A stretch of 64,000 nucleotides of DNA from Sciurus carolinensis (Eukaryota; Chordata; Mammalia; Rodentia; Sciuridae): positions 84,253,758 through 84,317,757 of the forward strand of contig NC_062217.1 in NCBI RefSeq assembly GCF_902686445.1, written 5' to 3'. A model generated the notes under the pieces. It was given only the letters and a program-made list of their open reading frames with translations, was not told where the DNA came from and did no database searches. This document shows positions 23,615-36,405 of the stretch, piece after piece (position 1 is the stretch's first letter; every line of letters starts with the position of its first letter). A program made the translations under genes and the position numbers.

Positions 23615-25370
23615 CTTGAAAAGATTAATACATCTCCTGGTACCTGCTATGTGACTACTGATTTGCTAAATGCATTTTTCTCCATCCTGATACATGAGGA
23701 CCACTAGAAACAATAGCCTTTCAGCTGGCATGGTCAGCAATATATCTTCACTATCCTTCTGCAGGTTTATGTCAACTCTCCAGCACTGTGTCACAGCTTA
23801 GTTCACAGAGACGTGATCTTGAACATCTCTCTTCCACAAGGTATTAAACTGGTCCATTATATAGATGACATTATGTTGATTGGACCAACTGAGCAGAAGG
23901 TAGCAACCACTTTGAACTTGCTAGTAAGGCATTTGCTTATCAGAAGATGGAAAATAAATCCCACTAAAATTCAGGGACTTTAAACTTCAGTAAAGTTTCT
24001 AGGAGTCCAGTGGTGTGGAGCCTGCTGAAATATTTCTTCTAAGGTAAATGATAAGTTGTTTCATCTGGCCTTTCCTACAAATAAGAAAGAAACTCAATAC
24101 CTTTGGGGCCAATATGAATTTTGCAGGTAGCACATTTCTCATTTGAGTGTGTTGTTTCCATCCATCTACAAGGTGACTAGAAAAGTTTCTTGTTTTGAGT
24201 GGGGTCCAGAACAGGAAAAGACTCTGCAACAGGTCCAGGCTGCTGTGTAGGCTGCTCTGCCACTTGGGCCAGATGACCCAGCAGACCCAATGATACTCAG
24301 AGTGTCAGTGGTGGATAGGAATGATGTCTGGAGCCTTTGGCAGGACTCCATAGGTGAATCACAGAGAAGGCCATTGGGATTTTGGAGTAACTTCCTGCAA
24401 TGATCTTCAGGCAACTACTCTCCCTTTGAGAAACAACTCTTGGCCTACTACTGGGCCTTAGTGGCAACTCAACACTTAACCATGGGCCACCAGGTTGCTA
24501 TTACCTGAGCTGAGCTTCCCGTCATGAACTTGGTGTTATCTGACCCACCAAGCCATAAAGTTGGACGTGTGCAACAGTACTCCATCATCAAGTGGAAGTG
24601 GTATATACATGATTTGGGCACAGGCAGGACCTGACAGCACAAGTAGGTTGCATGAGGAAGTGACCCAAATGCCCATGGTTCCTACTACAGCTGCAGTACC
24701 TTCTGCCCCTCAGCATGAACTGATGACTTCATGGGGTATACCTTCTGATCAACTAACAGAGGAAGAGAAGTCTAGGAACTGGTTCATGGATGGTTCTGCA
24801 TGATATGCAGGTACCACCTGGAAGTGGATAGCTATAGCACTGCTGCCCTTTCTGGAACAACCATGAAGGACAGTGGTGAAAGGAAATGTTCACAATGGGC
24901 AGAACTTCAGGCAGTGCATCTGGTTGTGCCTTTTGCCTGGAAGGAAAAATGGCCAGATGCATGACTGTACACTGACTCATGTGCTGTAGTCAATGATTTG
25001 GTTAGCTGGTCAGGGGACTGGAAAGAGCATCATTGGAAAATTGGTGACAAAGACATTCAGGGAAGAGGTATGTGGATAGACCTCTCTGAATGGGCAAAGG
25101 ATGTGAAGATATTTGTGTCTCATATAAATGCCCAACAAAAGGTGACCTCAACAGAAGAGGATCTTAATAATCAGGTAAATAGGGTGATGCACTCTGTGGA
25201 TAGCAGTCAACATCTTTCCCCAGCCACCCCTGTCATTGCCCAATGGGCTTTTGCACAAAGTGGTCATGGTGGCAGGGATGGCTGTTATGCATGGACTCAG
25301 CAGCACAGACTTCTACTCACCAAGGCTGATTTAGCTACAGTTATGACTGAGTGCCCAATTTTCCAGTAGT
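23430..25370 (+). pseudogene. ERVL reverse transcriptase / RNase H and integrase zinc region remnant
   Basis: The reverse transcriptase start is visible as [10 protein letters not shown] and [10 protein letters not shown] (about 23464-23550). The catalytic box is kept as HYIDDIM at about 23854-23874. A long poly(T) interrupts the palm region at 23584-23612. RNase H begins near FMDGSA (24786-24803), followed directly by a TGA. The zinc-binding part of integrase is near 25255-25368, where SGHGGRDG is followed by ECPIF. The last expected cysteine of CPxC is phenylalanine. Frames change several times, so no working polymerase can be made. Confidence 0.85.
23584..23612. repeat. Poly(T) tract inside ERVL pol
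   Basis: 29 consecutive T residues lie inside the reverse transcriptase region, between sequence for PDV and for the downstream INTSPG-type segment. No SINE or L1 body accompanies it. Confidence 0.9.
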
Positions 25371-25379
25371 AGAGATCAT

Positions 25380-26000
25380 CGCTAAGCCCCCAATATAGCA
25401 TTATTCCTGGGGGAGATCAGCAAGCAACCTGGAAGCATGCTGATTATATTGGACCACTTCCATCATGGAAGGGGCAGTGGTTTGTCCTTACTGGAATAGA
25501 CACTTATTCTGCATATGGATTTGCCTTCCCTGCATGAGGTGCTTCAGCCAAAACTACCATCCATGGACTTACAGAAGGCCTTATCCATTGTCATGGTATT
25601 CCACATAGCATTGCTTTGGACCAAGCAATTCACTTCACAGCCAAAGAAGCAAAGTAATGGGCTCATACTCATGGGATTCACTGGTCTTACCATGTTCCCC
25701 CACCATCCTGAAGCAACTGGTTTGATAGAACAATGGAATAAACTTTTAAAGATCCTGTTGTAGTGTCAACTACATGACAATACCTTTAAGGACTGGGGCA
25801 AGGTTCTTCAGAAGGTTGTCTATACTCTGAATCAGCATCCATTCTATGGAACTGTATCTCCTATTGCTAGAATTCATGGGCCCAGGAATCAAGGGGTGGA
25901 GACAGGAATGGTACCACTCATTATTACCTCTAGGGATCCACTAGGAACGTTTTTGTTTCCTGTTCTTGCAACCTTATGTTCTGCAGGCCTAGAAGTCTTA
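25380..26000 (+). pseudogene. ERVL integrase core remnant
   Basis: The DDE catalytic core is recognisable in pieces: ADYIGPLPSW (25437-25466) with the first Asp, ALDQAIHFTAK (25614-25646), and ATGLIEQWN (25713-25739) with the Glu. A TGA at 25535-25537 and further stops and frame changes break it. The retrovirus cannot integrate from this copy. Confidence 0.82.
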
Positions 26001-26079
26001 GTTCCAGAAGGAGGAATGTTTCTACCAGGAGATATAATAATGATTTCATTAAACAGAAGTTAAGACTTTCCCCTGGCCA

Positions 26080-26420
26080 CTAGGGACTCCTTAGGTCTCT
26101 GAGTCAGCAGACTAAGAAGGGAGGTACAGTGCTGGCAGCAATGATTAATCCAGATTATCAAGGGGACATAGGACTGTTACTCCACAATGGAGGTAAAGAA
26201 GCGTACTCCTGGAGTGCAGGAGATCCCTTAGGACATCTCTTGGCATTACCCTGTCCTGTTATTAAGGTCAATGGGAAACTACAACAACACAATCAAGGCA
26301 AGATAACAAATGTTTCAGACACTTCAGGAATGAAGGTGTCATACCTCCAGGTAAAGAGCCAAGACCTGCTGAGGTGCTTGCTGAAGGTAGAGGGAATACA
26401 GAACGGGAAGTAGAAGAAGG
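26080..26420 (+). pseudogene. ERVL dUTPase domain remnant
   Basis: A 94-codon open piece (26129-26413) carries AAMINPDYQGDIGLLLHNGG, which fits motif 3 of the trimeric dUTPase family, and SAGDPLGHLLALP, which fits motif 4. dUTPase cleaves dUTP and keeps uracil out of DNA. In ERVL the domain follows integrase rather than sitting near gag or protease as in beta-retroviruses and lentiviruses. The upstream part holding the earlier motifs is degraded, so no active enzyme is expected. Confidence 0.82.
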
Positions 26421-26517
26421 TAGTCATAAATACCAACTATGGCCACATGACCAGTTATAGAAATGAGGATTATAACTGCCATGGATATTTCTTTCCTATT
26501 CCATTAAGAATCAGACA

Positions 26518-26518
26518 A

Positions 26519-26557
<39 letters not shown>

Positions 26558-26576
26558 ACACACATACACACACACG
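26518..26576. repeat. (CA)n microsatellite
   Basis: (CA)n with a few TACA interruptions at the border of the ERVL remnant and an ancient L1. Confidence 0.93.
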
Positions 26577-26577
26577 A

Positions 26578-27460
26578 GATTCAATAGCAGATTGGAGTTG
26601 GCAGAAAACTATAAACTTGTAGATTGGTCAGTTAAAATTATCCACCCTGAAGACAAAATTAGAACAGAGTTCCCAAAATTTGTCACATACCATCAAGTTT
26701 ACCAACATATGAATAATAGGGGTTTCAGGAGATAAAAGGAGGGGTAAGAATATTTAGTGAAATAATGTCTCCAAATTTCTCAGATTTGGTTAAAACATTA
26801 ACCTGCAAATCTAAAAAGTTTAAGGACTCAAAGTAGAGAAAATATAAAGAGATTCATATCTGAATTATGGTAACTCTAGAAAGCGAGTACAACTATAATC
26901 AACCCTTCCTTAAAGTCTTATTTTCAAAAATAGAAGAAGAGTAACTTTCATGACTAATTAAGAACAGTATTGCCCTGATACACAAATCAGAAAACACACA
27001 CACACACACAAACACCATAGACCAATGTCACTTAAGAATTTACACACACCCAAAGAAAAACCTCCAAAAAATTCTAATAAAGTGAGTCCAAAAAGATACA
27101 ATATGTATTATATACAATAAGAAGGTGAGATTTTTTTCCATGTATGCAAGGATGGTTCAATAAAAGAAAATCTATAAATATAATACTCTAAATAAAATAA
27201 AGGAGAACACATTAACGTTTCAACAGATGCAGAAAAAATTGGTGAAATCCAATCCCTTTTTATAATTAAAATTATTTATTCCAGATCAGAAAGAAAGAAG
27301 TAAAACTATGAAGAGATAACATGTTCATATATATTTATATATAACTATAGAAATACACACACACAATCTTTAAAAATTAGTGAGTACAGAAAGTTTACAG
27401 GGTACAATATATAAAAGCAAGTTATATACTTTTATAACAAAATTTGTTTCTCACTAGGTC
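26578..27460 (+). mobile_element. Ancient L1 (L1M-like) fragment
   Basis: The first part resembles old L1 ORF1 (attcaatagcagattggagt; aagagattcatatctgaatt). From about 27140 it resembles ORF2: tgcaaggatggttcaataaa, then aacagatgcagaaaaaattg. It is heavily decayed. A short (CA)n occurs near 26995-27010. Confidence 0.65.
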
Positions 27461-28159
27461 AGATTATAAAAAATGGAAAATTTCTACTCCAGCCCTAGTT
27501 TGCTGTTTTGAAAATTTGGTTAATAATAAGAATATAAGACCAAATCAGATCCTCTTTTAAATGGATAAAACATATAGTGGTTTTATATCATCTCTAAATG
27601 GAGAGTCCCAGATTTCTAGCTTGGACTCCCTTTTCTATCCATATTCTAAGACACAGTGATGTCATCTAGTTGCACAACTTTTTACAGCGTCTCTATATTA
27701 GCAACTTCCAAAATTATGTTGTCAACTCCAACCTCTTCTCTAAGAATCACAGTTTTATGTGCAGTGACTTATTATTATTTTCAGTCATATTTCAAATAGG
27801 TATATCAAGGCTATGAAAGGAAGGTGTCAGATTACCAGGATATTTGTTAAACCAGAAAGTAAGGAAATATTATAATAATGCTAATACATCACAATGACAC
27901 AATAGATAGCCTCCCTCCCCCGACCAAGGACCTGTATCAGGAAATCTTACATCCATGCACTTTCAGTCTCAGGAGAAGAAAGCAGAGATATTAGAGATAT
28001 TGGGTTGTAGGTTGGAGTATTTGTAAGAATTGCCCAAACCCTTTGAAGTATGAATTAAAATACATAAATCAACAAATCCAAGAATAAGATATCAACAATT
28101 CTCCAAAGTGATTTTATAAAATACAAATAAAACAAGAAACATCATAATGAAACTTCTTA
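27461..28159. other. Gene-free stretch
   Basis: No recognisable gene or clear repeat is seen between two ancient L1 fragments. Confidence 0.4.
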
Positions 28160-29270
28160 AAGACAAATTTAAAATCTTTTTTTCTGAAAGTACAGAACAC
28201 ATACTACATATCAAAGAACAACTATTGCCTTCTCATCAGAAACACTGAAACCCAAAAGACAATTGTGTATCTTCAAGTTATTAAAAAAAAAAAAATTGTC
28301 ATTCTAAATTCCTCTGTCTTCCAAACTGTAAGTAATGTAAAAACATTTTGTGATAGAAAACTATGAGATAATTTTGATCCAGAGAACTAGTATTATATGA
28401 AATGTTAAAGAAGATTCATATCTAGGTGGGCATGGTGGCTCATGCCTGTAAGCCCAGAGGCTCAGGAGACTGAGGCAGAAGGATTGTGAGTTCAAAGCCA
28501 GCCTCAGCAACAGCAAGGCACTAAGCAACTCAGTGAGCCCCTGTCTCTAAATAAAATACAAAATAGGGCTGGGGATGTGGCTCAGTGGTTGAGTACCCCT
28601 GAGTTCAATGCTTGGTAACTCACTCCTAAAAGAAAAAAAATAAAATAAAAAATACTCATATCTAAACAACAGAATGCCAGAAATGGTAAATAGAAATAAT
28701 AACAAAAACTTTTTCCTTACCTAAAAATCTTATAAAAGATAACTATTTGAAGCAAATACAGTAATTCCACAGGATAAAATTTATTCCATGTGTAGGAGAA
28801 AAATGTATGATAATGACAGCAACACAAAGAAAGCAAGGGGGAAAAGATTATTATAAGTTTCATGTATTATATATGGTGGTTAATATTATGTGAAAGTAGA
28901 CAATGATAATTTAAAGATATTATAAATCCTAGAGCAATCACTAAAAAATTAAACTGGTATAACTAATAAAACAATAAGCATGATAAAAAGAGAATACTAA
29001 AAATACTTAATCCAAAATAGAGAACAATTAGAGGTAAGTGAACAAAATGCACATAGGACAAACAGGAAACAAATAGCAAGTGACAATCTTAAACTACATA
29101 AATAATTATATTAATGTAAATGGAACAAATGTGTCAATTAAAAGAGATTGTAAGTCTTTAGAAAGACTAAATAAGACCTTGCCATATGCTAGCTACAGGA
29201 AAGACACTATGAATATGAATATACATGTTGGAAGTTTAGAAATAAATATAAAATAAAGGCTGAAGTGCAT
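28160..29270 (+). mobile_element. Ancient L1 (L1M/HAL1-like) fragment
   Basis: Resembles old L1 ORF1 (ccttctcatcagaaacactg, about 28230) through the ORF1-ORF2 spacer to the start of ORF2 (ttaaaagagattgtaagtct and gctagctacaggaaagacac, 29140-29205). It is interrupted by a SINE at 28424-28640. Confidence 0.65.
28424..28640 (+). mobile_element. Dimeric B1-ID type SINE
   Basis: Well preserved: ggtgggcatggtggctcatg, then gactgaggcagaaggattgt, and an ID half with gggctggggatgtggctcag and an A-rich tail. It is inserted in the ancient L1. Confidence 0.9.
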
Positions 29271-30526
29271 GAATCAACTCTAAATAAAGCAGATTCCATC
29301 ATAAGGACTTTTACCTGAGATAAACTTGAACATTTTGTAATAATAAAGGGTTTAGTTCATCAATAAAAACATAACAGAATAGCATTTAAACATTTATCCT
29401 TCTATTCTTCATTCCTTAGTGCTACTTCATTGTTTTTCATATCAGTTTATCATATGAGCTATATTGATTTTATTTATTGATTGTCTCCCTCTTTTAAAAT
29501 GTAAGCTCTTCAAAAATAGTAATATTGATCCTTTGGTTATTTTGTGACCTTACCACCAAAATAGTGCCTGGAATATAGAATGAGTCAATAAATATTTAAA
29601 TATTTAAATATTTAAATAAATAATTAAATATCTTATGTAACTTGAAATAAATTCATAGAATCATTAAATTCATAGAATCAAACCATAATTTTATAATACA
29701 TTTTTCAAACACTAAAATGGTCAACTCCAAAATTTAAAAAGTGTATAGATACAGATTACTAGATACGAGGTGGTTTCAAATAGTGTAAATATTCACTAAC
29801 AATGTCTAAGAATAAACCAGAAAAACAAAACTTTGAAGACTGACTTCTCAGAACTTGGGATGGAGTGTCAAAAATGATGTCATGTAATGGAATTCAGCTC
29901 TTGGACCTGATTTTTATAAGACCTAGAGTTGTCTAATTGAACTTTTTGTGATTATGGAAATATCGTGTATCTTTGGTGCCTAATATGATAAACATTAGTC
30001 ATATGTGGCTATTAAGCACATGAAAGGTAAAACTTCAAAACTGAATTTTATTCAGTTTTAGTTCATATAAATAGCCAAATATGGCTAGCAATCATTTTAA
30101 GTTTTTAGTCCAGATATTTGCATATGCTACATTTTCCTTATCACTGAATTTTTCTTACACTATTCCTACATAGGTAAAGACTTTTTAAATTGAGGCCAGA
30201 TACATTTTTGTATAGCATATGTTTTGATAGAAATGATTTACTTAATATCTACATTTCCCATGATAAAACAGCTTGAATCTCTCTCATTTACAACTTTTCC
30301 CCAAAGCCTGATTCTTTGAATTGTGCCTGGATTACAGAGGTTGCCCCAAGAATATTGTTGAATTGGTGAATCCACTAGAGACTATTTCATTGCCATTACT
30401 ATTGAGGGAAAGATGCCCCATTTGTAATGTATGTTTATCTCAATGCCACAGGTGAGTAAGAACTAAACAGCCTTAATTTTCCCCACCTGAGCAAAACATA
30501 GTGGGTTCAGATAAGAATTTTCAAGT
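29271..30526. other. Gene-free stretch
   Basis: AT-rich, with a short (TATTTAAA)n run near 29592-29625. No gene is seen. Confidence 0.45.
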
Positions 30527-31032
30527 GTTAGTGAACCCACTTTTGTTGCTCTCCGCTCAAAAAGACCATTGACTCAAGATCAAGATGTTCAGATAAACAG
30601 AAGGATTTATTTGGAAAATTAGCAACAAAAAGATATGGAGAATATCACCAACAAAGACCATCTTGCTTAGGAGTTGCAGGTACAAGCAAGGCTTTAAAAG
30701 GAATGTTGGAGGAGGCATATCAGATAGGTGGGTGCCTGCTTTTTTGATACACAGGTAGCTGTTATCTGTAGGTCACTGGAAGTTCTGGGTTCTATAAATC
30801 TAAAGGAAAGTTACAGAGTAGAAAGTCTTAGGGTTCATGTAATTAGAGTTCCTTTTTCCAGGAATGTCTAAGCCTGCATTTAATCATTATGGTACAAAAA
30901 ATGTCCTTCATTTGAGAATAGGGGAAGAGACTGAAAGGTAACTATCCCCTGGAGAATAGGGGAAGGCAATGGAAAAGCAATTCTTGCCAGACAAGAGAGT
31001 GAAATGCAACTTTTCATAGACTAGTTTAGCCC
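30527..31032 (-). mobile_element. Candidate minus-strand solo LTR
   Basis: Starts tgttagtgaac and could end tttagcccttca, giving TG...CA ends. A reversed AATAAA signal (tttatt, about 30606) lies about 80 bases inside the left end, which fits an R/U5 of a minus-strand LTR. I do not recognise the family. Confidence 0.35.
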
Positions 31033-31270
31033 TTCAGTCAGAGTGGTCATCGACAATGCTAGTGGGAGAATAATAACATATTGCTCAACTGCATGACCTC
31101 CAAAATTGTTGAATATTTGAAATCAACTAAAAATATGTACAACTTGAGAGTTTATTTAAGTTTTTCCTTGGTAAAAATAAGGGTCTTTTGGAGACAGCCC
31201 TAACCTAAGAGATCCCTAATATAATAAGAGGCCCTCTGAAAGCAATCCTTTTCCTGACCTAAGTAATGAA

Positions 31271-31545
31271 TTTTTTTTAATTATTTTTTTTTTTATTTTT
31301 ACAGACTGCATTTTGCATTTTGGTTCATTGTACACAAATGGGGTACAACTTTTCGTTTCTATGGTTGTGCACGATGTAGATTCATATCATTTGTGTAATC
31401 ATATACGTGTGTAGGGTAATGATGTCTGTCTCATTCCACCATCTTTCATACCCCTGCCCCCTCCACCCTCTCATTTCCCTCTATGTAATCTGAAGTTTCT
31501 CCATTCTTCTCCCACCCCTACATCCATTATATAGAAGGAGAATTG
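31271..31545 (-). mobile_element. 5'-truncated L1, 3' UTR only
   Basis: The plus strand runs from a T-rich tail through tgtacacaaatggggtacaa and gtaatgatgtctgtctcatt to a C-rich strand (ccctccaccctctcatttcc), which is the complement of the L1 polypurine tract. It stops near the ORF2 end. Confidence 0.82.
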
Positions 31546-34296
31546 TATGGCAGCTAAGTCAGAACATATAGCTCAGTGTGAAAGCCAAACAAGCATGCTA
31601 ACTAAACTCCAGAATTGAATAGAATTGCCCACCCACCTTTGCTAGTTCTTATATGTGGGTGGACAGCTACCTAAGTAAGACAGAAGATAGACATATAGTG
31701 GATCATATTCTCAAGACAAGTTTCCTTCGAAGTAGAACATGAAAGAAGCTGAGCAGCAAATACCCAATTCCTTCATTTCAATTAAAGGAACCAGGATTGC
31801 TATAATAACTGCTCTATTTAAGTGTTCTCTTAATTGTGTAGCACAACCTCAGCACAACACAATTATTAAAATGAACTACAAGTGAGATTCCCAGATAACT
31901 ACATCTATATCAATAAGTGAATCATCTTCACAAAGGTTTAAGGTTTTTCCACTAGTACCCTCAATAACTTATATAAAATATTTTAATAATCTTCTGAATG
32001 TGATATTTGTAATTTAAGCTGCTTTAAAAAACAGAAAAGTATTTGAACCAATTAAAAATTATAGGCAATGGGGGAGGCAGTGTTACTAACTGCCTTGAAG
32101 TGAGACTTGAATGGAATGAGTGAATAATGTTGATAAATGATAATAGGGACATCGGAGGTTAGTCTGACAGGGGGAAAATGAAAGAAAATTTCTGTTAAAG
32201 AGGAGTTGCCACACTCAGCTGTTCTCAGATAAAGAAAGTGGTGCCTACATTTCCTTTCACCCTCTGATGCCTGTGAAAAAACCTCTTTCTTCAATAAACT
32301 CTGATAATGAAAATAGGGGGAACTGTAAGATTCTGCTCCAGGGCTTCAATATTGGGGCACATATTTCCAGAGAAGTTAAGTATAACAAGTGGGAGAGACA
32401 AGAGAGGAAATTGAAGGCACCAAGAACTCAAAGATATAAATGAATCATTTACCAGACCAGTGAACGGTTTAAGTGCTTCCTCTAGGAAAGGAACAGCTTT
32501 GAAATGTAAATGGAATGCTAACCTAGAGATCTGAGGAAGTGGGAATGAATGGAGTCAACATGCAAACACTCCCCAGGGTGTAGAAGCAGCTAACCTGTTA
32601 GCACAGAGCCAGCAGGCTAGGCAAATGATTAGCATGCAGCCCATCTGCATAGAAAGGATGATGTCTTTTACTAATCATTTCTAACAAATCAAATTAGAAT
32701 GTTTGCCTTACTGAAATGTGTTGACCATGAAAATAGTTTTCCATTTCAAAATGTGTCTAACTATATAACCTTATCCCCTAAGTTTATGTACTTCAAATTT
32801 AAAAACAAAAACCTACTATGCAGCAGCAGAAGACCAGTTAACTGAATTAAGAAAAATAAATTCAGCTTTCTGGTTCATTTCTCTCTTATTCTTTCCCATC
32901 TTATCTTATTCATATTTTTTTTCAGAACACCCTGAATAAAATACCTGCCAAAAGATATGGATTATTCAATACCCTGTAGTTATCTCTGTAAACTTAAATA
33001 ATCAAGATATACATAGCACATGAAATTTTAAGACAAGCTATTATACAATTAAATTAAAAGGGGAGGTGCTATGTGCATGCATAAATATATAACAACAAAT
33101 TCCACTATTTTGCAAAATTACAATGCACCAAAGAAAATTATGTATGCTTTTATCTACTATAATGGCAAGTGTAATAGAAAATTCAGGTTAAAAGGATTAT
33201 GTTCAAAGAGATTTTTAGTAAGTTTAGTAAGTTTTGTTGACTCATGGGAATTTATCATTGACTTAATGACCCAAAGACAGATAGAGATAATGAAACTAAG
33301 CATAAATGTGAAACTGGGAGACTTCACGTTCTGAAAAAAACTCCTTTTCCTTCAGTTAGTACTGTACTTGAATAAGCTCAGGTGCCAGGGCCTTCATCTC
33401 CAGCTAGTATGGTCCAGGAAGAGAGAACTCATAGAGCTTTCCCAAGCTGTCATGCTCTTTCAAATTCTCTCAGGATTCAGTAGGTTTCTCCTCCTCGAGG
33501 AACTCAAGGACATCCTGGTTGAGCCATTTCCACAGATGGGAGAGGAAGAAGACAAATACTGCATTTTCAGGACCTGGTAATCAAATCACTATCACTATAG
33601 GATGTAGTGTTATTTTGAAAACATTCAGAATAATTTGAAACTTAGTGTTTAAATTCCTCAAGGACAGAGGATGTTTCTTTTTCATCTATGTATCCTTTGT
33701 GTGTGGCAGGAACAATAGTTTCTCAAAAAAATGTTTGTTGACATGAACAACTGGTTCACCCTAACTTGTAGGGGCCCTAATCTTCTCAAAATTCATGAAG
33801 AAATTCCTCAAATTGAATCTGTGAGATCAATGAATAGACAAAAAAAAATGAATGTGTAATAAGAAAAAGTTACATGAAATTTTGAGCATTGAGATTGTTG
33901 GAAAATTGAAAATGATATGGGAATATGATACATAATGTTTCTATTGCCACAGATGAGTAGAATTTCTGTCCTATAACTCTCCTTCCCTCCTCTTGTTCAG
34001 TGTCCCCTGTCCAAAAGTGTGTGCTGTGTTTTCATCAGGCTGGCTTAGTAGGAGCTTTATTTCTTGGGTTCATATTGCCACTGGGAGGTTTTCATCAAGT
34101 AATGTATACCCTATGCCTGTTCCAAGCTAGATAGCTTCTTTTAATTTTACAGGCTCACCACTAGAAGGAGTTTTCTTTTGAGTCTCAGATGAGACTCTGG
34201 ATATCTGAGTTGATGCTGGAATTAGGCTATTGGAACGGAATTTACATGTTTTGTATGTGAAAAGCACATAAATTTGGGAGATCTGGGCAAAATACT
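31546..34296. other. Gene-free stretch
   Basis: No coding exon, RNA gene or clear repeat is recognised. Open frames of up to 87 codons lack known domains. The relatively low repeat content makes this the place where unseen regulatory sequence could lie, but I see no positive sign of it. Confidence 0.4.
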
Positions 34297-34688
34297 TTAG
34301 TCTGAATATCTCCACCAAAACTCATGTTGAAATTTAATTCCTACTGTGAGGTATTAAGAGGGCAGAAACTTAAACTAAATTCATATACAGTGTTCGAAGG
34401 TAAGACCTTTGGGAAGAAATTAAACTTACATGAGGTCATGAGGGTAGGATCTTAATTCAACTGAACTGTGGCTTTATAAGAAGATAGAGTGGAGAGTCTG
34501 TCTTGGCATGTGATGCCCTGAACCACCTTGGTTGTCTACAGAATTTTGCCAATAAGAAGGACCTCAACATATATAGGTACCCATTTTTTGAACTCCCAAC
34601 CTTTGGAACTATAAACTGAATAAACTTATCTTCATTATAAATTAGTCTTAGGTATTCAGTTACGGTGACAGAAAATGGACTAAGACAT
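34297..34688 (+). mobile_element. Solo LTR, ERVL-MaLR (MST/MLT1-like)
   Basis: The start gaatatctccaccaaaactc atgttgaaatttaattcc fits the MST pattern, and the 3' end shows aactgaataaacttatctt and aatggactaagaca. It is diverged and has no internal region. Confidence 0.78.
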
Positions 34689-35119
34689 GCAGTGACTATT
34701 GGGAGTTTGCAGCACTTTCAGACATTGCTTCAGTCCCTAATTAGTTTAGGTCATACTGAGACTCATTATATTTATTGTCTCTGCTGTAATCAATTCTGCT
34801 AAGTCATTATCCCTTCATTTAACCTAGTTGCAATGGGAAATTTATTCTACCTTTCTTTTCTCTCTATATGACAATATAATAGGTCTTACTTCTTTTAGAA
34901 TTGGAAATCTCCTTTGCATATTATAACATTTAGGACTGCGAGGGATCAGTGTTATAGCATGGAAACCAAGTTATTTTGGTTATGGAAATATATAATTATG
35001 ACTGTGGTAAGTGCTAATGTAGAAAAAGAAAAAGGAAATTAAAATGTGAAAAACAAGAGACCAAATCAAGACCAGAACTTAAGGATATGGTCCCTGAGTC
35101 TCCAGCATCAGGCATAGAG

Positions 35120-35275
35120 ATATCCAGGCAAACTCTTTAAACTTAACCTATAAAATGGGGATAATCCTAATAATTTCTTTGTAAGTTTCTTCTGAGAATT
35201 AAATGAGAAAAAAAAAACCACTCAATGTAAAATATGTGTAGGACAATAAGTAATAGGCATTGCTCTCAAGACTTC
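35120..35275 (+). mobile_element. MIR SINE fragment
   Basis: aaaatggggataatcctaat followed by gagaattaaatgagaaa is the core/3' half of MIR. There is an A-run insertion near 35210. Confidence 0.7.
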
Positions 35276-35289
35276 ATATGTAATGAATT

Positions 35290-35406
35290 CCCTTCACAAT
35301 AGTCCCAGATGAGGAAGGTAGCCAGTAAGTGGTGGACCTGGGATTCTAACCCTGGCAGTCTGGACCCTCTATCTATGCTCTCAGCCATTACACTGTCTTG
35401 CCTTCT
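35290..35406 (-). mobile_element. MIR SINE fragment
   Basis: gccagtaagtggtggacctg then ggattctaaccctggcagtc is the reversed 5' half of MIR. Confidence 0.75.
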
Positions 35407-35639
35407 GCTTGGTGCACCAATTGGGACACATTAAAATTTCATGGACATTAGCTATTGTACTTAGTGGACTTTCATCCTTGAAAATATTAACACATCTGAG
35501 ACTAGCCATTCTTGTCAAAACAATCCTTTCTTGGGCTGATATGCCTTCCTTTAATTATCATTTGCCTTTCTGCTTCCATCCATGGCAAATCTATTGAAAG
35601 AATAATGTTCAGTCGTATTCTTTACTCTTCCAGAGCACA

Positions 35640-36354
35640 TACATTTTTAAAATTAATTTTAATGAGGTAAAATTAGTGTACAATTAACCATTTTAAACTG
35701 AACATTTCAGTTACATGTAGTACATTTACAGTGCTATACAAATACTACCTATTACTAAATATTACCTATATAGTTCCAAAACATATTCATCACGCCCAAC
35801 ATAAAATTTCCTGCCTATTAAGCAGCTAGTCCCTAATCCTCCTTCTCCCTGGGAACCACCAATCTACTTTCAGTTCTATGGCTTTACCTATTCTGAATAT
35901 TTCATATAAATAGAATCATAAAATATATGACATCTTGTGTTTGCCTTTTCAGATTTAGTATATTTTCTAGTTTTGTTCATGTAGTATTATGTTTAAGTTC
36001 TTCATTCTTTCTTATGGCTAAATAATATTCCACTGCATAATATTTCATAATTTGCTTAACCATTAATTCACTGGTGGACATTTGTATATTTTCCTCAATT
36101 TAGCTATTATGAATAGTAAAGTTGTAAACATTAATGTATAAATAATTATTTAAGTATATGTATTCAATTATTTGAGTATATACTTAGTTGTGAAATTGGT
36201 GGGTTTTAAGGTAGTTCTATGTTTAACTTTTAGAAAAACAACCCAACTTTTATTAGACCTAGTCATGTTTATTTCTTTCCTGTTTGGAACTTTCTATATA
36301 CAGAATTATCTGTGAATAAATGTAGTTTCTGTCTTCCTTTCCAATTTGGAAAGG

Positions 36355-36405
<51 letters not shown>

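Larger units (their letters stand above)
20623..26517 (+). mobile_element. ERVL endogenous retrovirus, defective, no visible 3' LTR
   Basis: Order: 5' LTR, tRNA-Leu-type primer site, gag, protease, reverse transcriptase/RNase H, integrase, then a dUTPase domain. A dUTPase after integrase and the lack of an env frame are the ERVL (class III) pattern. All genes have stops or frameshifts. The 3' side ends just after the dUTPase region, at a (CA)n tract and an ancient L1, and no second LTR is seen. It begins where the NPM1 pseudogene ends, so it probably inserted into that retrocopy and later lost its 3' end together with the rest of the pseudogene. Confidence 0.9.

Noticed and set aside
21180..26517. 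Idea that the ERVL still encodes a working protein
   Set aside because: Each gene has stops, frame changes or lost key residues, and the 3' LTR is not seen.
26518..26576. CRISPR-like short tandem array
   Set aside because: It is a simple dinucleotide repeat without spacers. Nothing in the window is prokaryotic.
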